From: Pseudomonadota bacterium
Lineage (GTDB): Bacteria; Myxococcota; UBA9042; PHBI01
DNA: 6,394 nucleotides
Assembly: GCA_005788935.1 (NCBI GenBank)
Contig: SYAK01000381.1
Coordinates: 1 to 6,394, forward strand
Direction of reading: 5' to 3'
Translations under genes and position numbers: made by a program
Notes under the pieces: model-generated
Database searches by the model: none
What the model was told of the DNA's origin: nothing
Seen by the model: only the letters and a program-made list of their open reading frames with translations
Shown: piece after piece, positions 1 through 6,394 of the stretch
Numbering within the stretch: position 1 is the first letter of the stretch
Layout: the number at the start of each line of letters is the position of its first letter

Positions 1-2742
<2,742 letters not shown>

Positions 2743-2750
2743 ATCACCTA

Positions 2751-2754
2751 CTCC
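2751..2754 (-). promoter_or_regulatory. Ribosome binding site of the downstream lipoprotein gene
   Basis: On the minus strand GGAG lies 8 bases upstream of the ATG at 2742-2740, a normal Shine-Dalgarno spacing. A second purine-rich stretch, AGGTG, lies only 2 bases from the start and is too close to be the main site. The site sits in the 21-base gap after the stop of the upstream gene, which leaves little room for a separate promoter and supports co-transcription. This site and the signal peptide that follows fix the start codon. Confidence 0.65.
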
Positions 2755-2763
2755 GGAACATCA

Positions 2764-5700
2764 TCAAAACGGCACCGCCTGCGCGTACGCGCAGAGCTTG
2801 GCCAGGAAGGCATCGTAGTCACCCCGGTAGTCGCACGCGTCGCGGCTCATCCCGACCCAGTCGCTCGTGCTGTGACCCGTGATGTACCAGACACCGATCG
2901 GCAGGAGGTAGGGCCGACCGACGTAGTCGTCTGTCGGGGTACCGAACTGCAGCAAGGCGGACGGCGTCGGGACCGTGCCCTGCAGCGGCAGCGCAAGGGT
3001 CACCGTAAAGAAGTCGAGGCCGCCGTATTTGCTGACGTTGGTCCCCGCCGAGATGTTGCCGCGGGTATAGCCGACGCCGTAGAGGTTCCCGTTCAGAAGC
3101 GTGAGGCTCATGAGCGCGTCGTCAAGCGGCGTCCCGAAGATTCGGGCCCACTGCTGGGCGCCACCGCTTGAGAACTTCGCGATGGCTGCGTCGCCCAGGC
3201 CGTTGAAGTCAAGGCCGTTGGCGCCGAGGTAGGTGCCCACCGCCCCAGTTCCGAGCGGCGCTCCCTGGAGATAGCCGGCCGCGTAGATGTTGCCCGATGT
3301 GTCGACCACGATGTCGCCTGGCATGTCGTGGACCGCGCTACCCCAGTGCTGCAGCCAGATCTGCGTTCCGATGTCGCTGATCTTGTAGATGTAGTTGACA
3401 CCGTTGCCACCCGAACCGGTCGTCGACAGGGCGCCGGAGATCGCATATTGCGACCGCCCATGGACGTAGATTGTGCCTGAGCCGTCCACCGCGAGGCCGC
3501 CAGGTCCGATGTTCGTCGAGTCCTGCAGGTTGGACCACAGCGACGTCATCGCACCTGTCGAGGCGTTGACCGTGAAGACCTGCGGGCTCGCGGCGCCATA
3601 GCCCGTGGTGCGCGAGTCGAGGAGCAGCACGACGCGGCCGTACTTGCCGTCCCACTCCATGTCGGTCACGCCCTCGATGCGGGCCCCGACAAAGCGCTTG
3701 GTCCACAGCAGGTTGCCGTTGGTGTCGTACTTCGCGACGAACGCGTCACTGCACTGCGTGGGGTTCGCGGCGCAGTCGGCGACGGGCTTGCCGTAGTTGT
3801 CGATATCCCCGCGGGTGTTGCCGGACACGTAGATGTTCTTCGACGCGTCGGTCGTCACGTCGCGCGCGAGGTCCTCCGCCGAGGTCCCGAGCTGCCGGGT
3901 CCACTCGAGGTTGCCCGTTGGGTCGAACTTCTGCACCACGACGTCCGCGGCGCCGCAGTTGGTCACGCCGTCCACGTAGGCTCCGTTGACCGCGCACTTG
4001 ACGGTGCCGAGGACGCCGGTGGTGGAGCCGACCCGGATGACGCTCTGACCGGCGTCGACGGCCACCGCGTTGCCGAGGTCGGCGCCCGCCGTTCGCGGCA
4101 GACGCACCCAGTCGGTGTCCGGGCAACGGCACTGCGGGCAGCCATAGTGGTTGAAGGTCAGCGGCAGCGAGCAGGTGCTGACGTTCGTCGCAGGGTCCGT
4201 CGCCCGGGCCGTGAGCGTCGTGCATCCCAGCTGCGTGGCGGTGAACGGGGCGGCGAAGTTGTTGTTGCTGACGGTCGCCGGCGTGGCGTTGACCGCGCTG
4301 CCCGCGCACGACGTCGACTTGAAGACCTCGATTGTCGAGGTGTTGTCGGCCTCGGTACCCGTCACGCTGGTGTTGGTGTGGGTGGTCGACGGCGACGTCG
4401 GGGTGAAGGCGCGAAGCACCGGGGAGGGCGGCGCGACGTTGTCGTGCGTATAGTTGAACACGCCCGAGCACCCCGAGAGGTTGCCCGCTGCGTCCTTGAC
4501 CCGTGCATAGAAGCCCGTCACTGCGTTGGCCGTAGCCGTCCCGCCAAGGCTGAAGACGATGAGCCCCTGGCCGTTCGAGGTCGTCTGGCCAGAGGCGATG
4601 ACGGTGCCCGTGCAGGCGTTGTTCGCGAAGAGCTCGGCCGTAAGGCCCACCTCGCTGGCGTAGCCCGAGAGGCTCGGCGTGGTCGAGGCCTTCGACGGGG
4701 TCACGGGGCTCGACCCGACGATCGACGGGGCGGCTGGCGCGTTCGAGTCATGCGTGTACGTCAGCAGGTCCGAGCACAGGCTGACGTTGCCCGCGGCGTC
4801 CTTCGACTGCGCCGTGAAGGTCGTCGTTTCGTTCGCCACGACCGAGGTCGTGAACGTGAACGAGGTGCTCGTCGAGGCCGAGTAGACGCCCGCGGTGGCC
4901 CCCGAACAGTCGGCGGTCTTGTAGAGGTAGGTCACCGTGTTCAGCTCGGGCGCGGCGCCCGCGATGGACGGGGTCGTGGACGCGTTCGACGGCGACGTCG
5001 GGCTCGTGGACCGGAGGATCGGCTTGTTCGGCGCGATCCCGTCGTGGGTGTAGGCGAAGGTGCCCGAGCACGGTGACACGTTGCCAGCGGCGTCGGTCGC
5101 GGTCGCGGTGAAGACCGTCGAGACGTTGGCGGCGACGCTGACACTTGCGATGAACGTCGCGGCCCCGGACGCCGTGACCGTGGCGGACGGCGCCACGGGG
5201 GTCGTCGGAGTGCCCGCACAGGCCGTCCCCCGATAGATGCGGACCGTCGCGCTGGCTTCGGCCGACCCCGAGAGGAACGGGGACTGGCTGATGCCGGGCG
5301 AACCGGGCGAGGACGAGGAGATGACTGGGGCCGACGGCACCAGGCTGTCGTTCGTGAACGCGATCGTGTTCGAGCACGGCGACAGGTTGCCCGCGAGGTC
5401 CTTGAGTTTCGCGCTGAACGGGGTGGACGTGTTCGCGGCCACGGTCACCCGGAGCGCGAAGCTCGTTCCAGCCGCCGCGAGCGAGTTGGACTCGGCGCCC
5501 GAGCAGTTCGTCGACTTGTAGAGGACCACCGTGTGACCGGCCTCGGGGGCGGTCCCGAGGACAAACGGCGACGTCGAGCTGTTCGACGGCGACAGGGGCT
5601 CGGTCGTCGTGAGCGTGGGCGCGCCAGGCGCCCGGTCGTCGTGGACGTAGGTCAGCGCCCCGGAACACGCCGACGCGTTGCCAGCGGCATCCGTCACGTT

Positions 5701-6394
5701 GGCGCTGTAGGTGTTCGTCACGTTGAGGGCCGCCTGGAGCGTCGCCGAGAAGGTCCCGCCCTGGGCGGTCGCGGTCGCGATCGGGTTACCGCTGCACGTG
5801 GCGCCGCTGTAGATCTTGACGGACCCGTTGGCCTCGGCCGCACCAGCGCCGACCGGGGTGGCCGACGAGCCGGGCGAGGACGGCGTCACGCCCGTCCAGA
5901 CCGGCGTCCCAGGGGCCGTGTTGTCGGACGTGTAGGTGAAGCCCACGGAGCACACGGAGACGTTGCCGGCCGCGTCGGTCGCGTTGGCATAGAACGTCCG
6001 GGTCTCGTTCGCGAGCACGGTGGCCGTGGCCGCAAAGGTCGCAAGGCCGGTGGCCGTCACGGCCGACCCGTGGCGCGTCGTGCAGGTCGAGTCCGTGAAG
6101 AGCTGCACCGTGGCGCCGACCTCGGCCGTGCCCGACAGCGTCGGCGTCGTGCTGCGGCCTGGCGACGTCGGGTTCGAGGCCGTGATGGCGGGCGCCGAGG
6201 GGGCTGTGCTGTCATGCGTGTAGTTGAAGACACCCGAGCAGGTCGACACGTTGCCAGCGCTGTTGGTCGAGGTGGCCGTGAAGGGCGTGGTGGTGTTCGC
6301 GGTCACGGAGTTCGGGATGCTGAACGACCCGTTCGCCGCCACGACGGACCCGGCCACCGTGCCCGTGCAGTTGTTGGTCTTGTAGAGCTTCACG
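2764..6394 (-). CDS. Large surface/secreted protein: Ig-like repeat array plus C-terminal seven-bladed (SBBP) beta-propeller, 5'-partial
   Basis: This is the 3' part (at least 1209 codons) of a long extracytoplasmic protein. Residue numbers count from the codon at 6393. Residues 1-750 are Ig-like repeats, each with two Cys, a DAAGNVSxCSG core and a YTHDxxAPxAP linker. Residues 751-758 form a Cys-rich hinge (GCPQCRCP). Residues 759-1209 are a beta-propeller of SBBP type, with recurring GNLxWTRxxG, DxxGNIYxxG and DAFVAKYD motifs. The protein ends about 10 residues after the last DAFLAKL strand, with no membrane helix, LPXTG or MYXO-CTERM tail. The true start lies beyond 6394: the GTG at 6393 is a Val inside a repeat (compare VQLF, VKIY and VVLY in its siblings), so signal peptide and full length are unknown. 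Stop is TGA at 2766-2764, followed directly by a second in-frame TGA. Family knowledge suggests a structural or adhesive role. The ligand is unknown and no catalytic motif was seen. Confidence 0.9.
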   Translation of the reverse strand, partial: VKLYKTNNCTGTVAGSVVAANGSFSIPNSVTANTTTPFTATSTNSAGNVSTCSGVFNYTHDSTAPSAPAITASNPTSPGRSTTPTLSGTAEVGATVQLFTDSTCTTRHGSAVTATGLATFAATATVLANETRTFYANATDAAGNVSVCSVGFTYTSDNTAPGTPVWTGVTPSSPGSSATPVGAGAAEANGSVKIYSGATCSGNPIATATAQGGTFSATLQAALNVTNTYSANVTDAAGNASACSGALTYVHDDRAPGAPTLTTTEPLSPSNSSTSPFVLGTAPEAGHTVVLYKSTNCSGAESNSLAAAGTSFALRVTVAANTSTPFSAKLKDLAGNLSPCSNTIAFTNDSLVPSAPVISSSSPGSPGISQSPFLSGSAEASATVRIYRGTACAGTPTTPVAPSATVTASGAATFIASVSVAANVSTVFTATATDAAGNVSPCSGTFAYTHDGIAPNKPILRSTSPTSPSNASTTPSIAGAAPELNTVTYLYKTADCSGATAGVYSASTSTSFTFTTSVVANETTTFTAQSKDAAGNVSLCSDLLTYTHDSNAPAAPSIVGSSPVTPSKASTTPSLSGYASEVGLTAELFANNACTGTVIASGQTTSNGQGLIVFSLGGTATANAVTGFYARVKDAAGNLSGCSGVFNYTHDNVAPPSPVLRAFTPTSPSTTHTNTSVTGTEADNTSTIEVFKSTSCAGSAVNATPATVSNNNFAAPFTATQLGCTTLTARATDPATNVSTCSLPLTFNHYGCPQCRCPDTDWVRLPRTAGADLGNAVAVDAGQSVIRVGSTTGVLGTVKCAVNGAYVDGVTNCGAADVVVQKFDPTGNLEWTRQLGTSAEDLARDVTTDASKNIYVSGNTRGDIDNYGKPVADCAANPTQCSDAFVAKYDTNGNLLWTKRFVGARIEGVTDMEWDGKYGRVVLLLDSRTTGYGAASPQVFTVNASTGAMTSLWSNLQDSTNIGPGGLAVDGSGTIYVHGRSQYAISGALSTTGSGGNGVNYIYKISDIGTQIWLQHWGSAVHDMPGDIVVDTSGNIYAAGYLQGAPLGTGAVGTYLGANGLDFNGLGDAAIAKFSSGGAQQWARIFGTPLDDALMSLTLLNGNLYGVGYTRGNISAGTNVSKYGGLDFFTVTLALPLQGTVPTPSALLQFGTPTDDYVGRPYLLPIGVWYITGHSTSDWVGMSRDACDYRGDYDAFLAKLCAYAQAVPF
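2767..4119 (-). repeat. SBBP-type beta-propeller repeats, seven blades counted
   Basis: Seven diverged repeats are seen in the last 451 residues of the upstream protein. Each has an aromatic strand (W at residues 762, 831, 897, 953, 1013 and 1082, with LLQF near 1148 in the last), a G(T/S)xxxD turn, a DxxGNIYVxG-like strand and a closing D(A/F)F(V/L)AKxD strand. Blade length is 56-69 residues. Blades 2, 5 and 6 are canonical, while 3 and 4 are the most diverged (DMEWDGKYGRVVLLLD and LAVDGSGTIYVHG). The C-terminal DAFLAKL strand has no following W strand, so it probably pairs with the N-terminal DWVRL strand to close the ring, as is usual for propellers. That closure is inferred from repeat phase and is not observed. 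Confidence 0.8.
4150..6394 (-). repeat. Tandem Ig-like repeat array (seven full copies and one truncated copy)
   Basis: Eight copies of a roughly 100-residue module are visible. They can be anchored on the Gly-Asn (or Thr-Asn) codon pair of the AGNxSxCS core, at plus-strand positions 6250, 5962, 5677, 5386, 5080, 4786, 4480 and 4183. Spacings are 288, 285, 291, 306, 294, 306 and 297 bases, all multiples of three. Each module contains a first Cys in a (Y/F)xxxxCxG strand and a second Cys in the CS(G) core, a likely intradomain disulfide. Each is linked by a Pro/Ser/Thr-rich segment (APxAPxxxxxxPxSPxxSxTP). The copy nearest 6394 lacks its beginning because the window ends there. The copy nearest the propeller is degenerate: DPATNVSTCS replaces DAAGNVSxCS, it has an extra Cys, and YTHD becomes FNHY. 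The pattern resembles bacterial Ig-like families of large adhesins. The exact Pfam family cannot be fixed by eye. Confidence 0.88.

Noticed and set aside
4147..5076. Plus-strand Arg/Gly-rich frame of 309 codons, and other shorter frames opposite the Ig array
   Set aside because: These are low-complexity antisense or shifted-frame readings of the Ig repeat codons, with no ribosome binding context or domain.
6391..6393. GTG as a possible start of the Ig/propeller protein
   Set aside because: It is the Val of a repeat strand (compare VQLF, VKIY and VVLY in the other copies), and no signal peptide follows. The gene continues upstream of the window.
4150..6394. N-glycosylation sites from the recurring N-x-S/T in AGNVS
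   Set aside because: The tripeptide is part of the conserved Ig-like core and is explained by the fold. Nothing in the window suggests a glycosylation system.
4150..6394. CRISPR array or satellite DNA from the regular spacing of repeats
   Set aside because: The units are about 285-306 bases, diverged, multiples of three and in frame, so they are protein-domain repeats.

Overview
The window is very GC-rich, and all of its recognisable coding content is on the minus strand. It holds two large, tandem, co-directional genes, and both run off the window. The domain vocabulary suggests a large-genome bacterium of the Myxococcota (myxobacteria and relatives): a Cys-paired bacterial Ig-like array fused to SBBP beta-propeller repeats, and a lipoprotein combining thrombospondin-3-like Asp repeats, a MopE-type CDGxDNDCDGxxDE motif, LamG, fibrinogen-like and carbohydrate-binding-like modules. 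This assignment is inference from protein style and base composition, because no marker gene is present.

Layout, in the direction of transcription (from high to low coordinates). From 6394 to 2764 lies the 3' part of a giant surface or secreted protein. Seven complete Ig-like repeats and one truncated one (period 95-102 residues) lead into a short Cys-rich hinge, then a beta-propeller of about 450 residues in which seven blades can be counted. It ends with two consecutive TGA codons. A 21-base gap carries a Shine-Dalgarno GGAG, and from 2742 to 1 lies the second gene, a predicted lipoprotein of at least 914 residues whose 3' end is outside the window. The second reading frame has no stop codon inside the window, so it is easily missed in favour of a long antisense open frame on the plus strand. 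Translation gives a signal peptide with a lipobox followed by several recognisable domains in order.

The 21-base spacing and shared direction suggest one transcript. The likely joint role is at the cell surface: a long, disulfide-stabilised stalk with a propeller head, made with a lipid-anchored, calcium-dependent, multi-lectin-like protein. A role in adhesion, prey or polysaccharide binding, or cell-cell contact is plausible but not shown by the sequence. No RNA genes, mobile elements, CRISPR arrays, promoters or terminators were recognised. Non-coding sequence is limited to the short intergenic gap.
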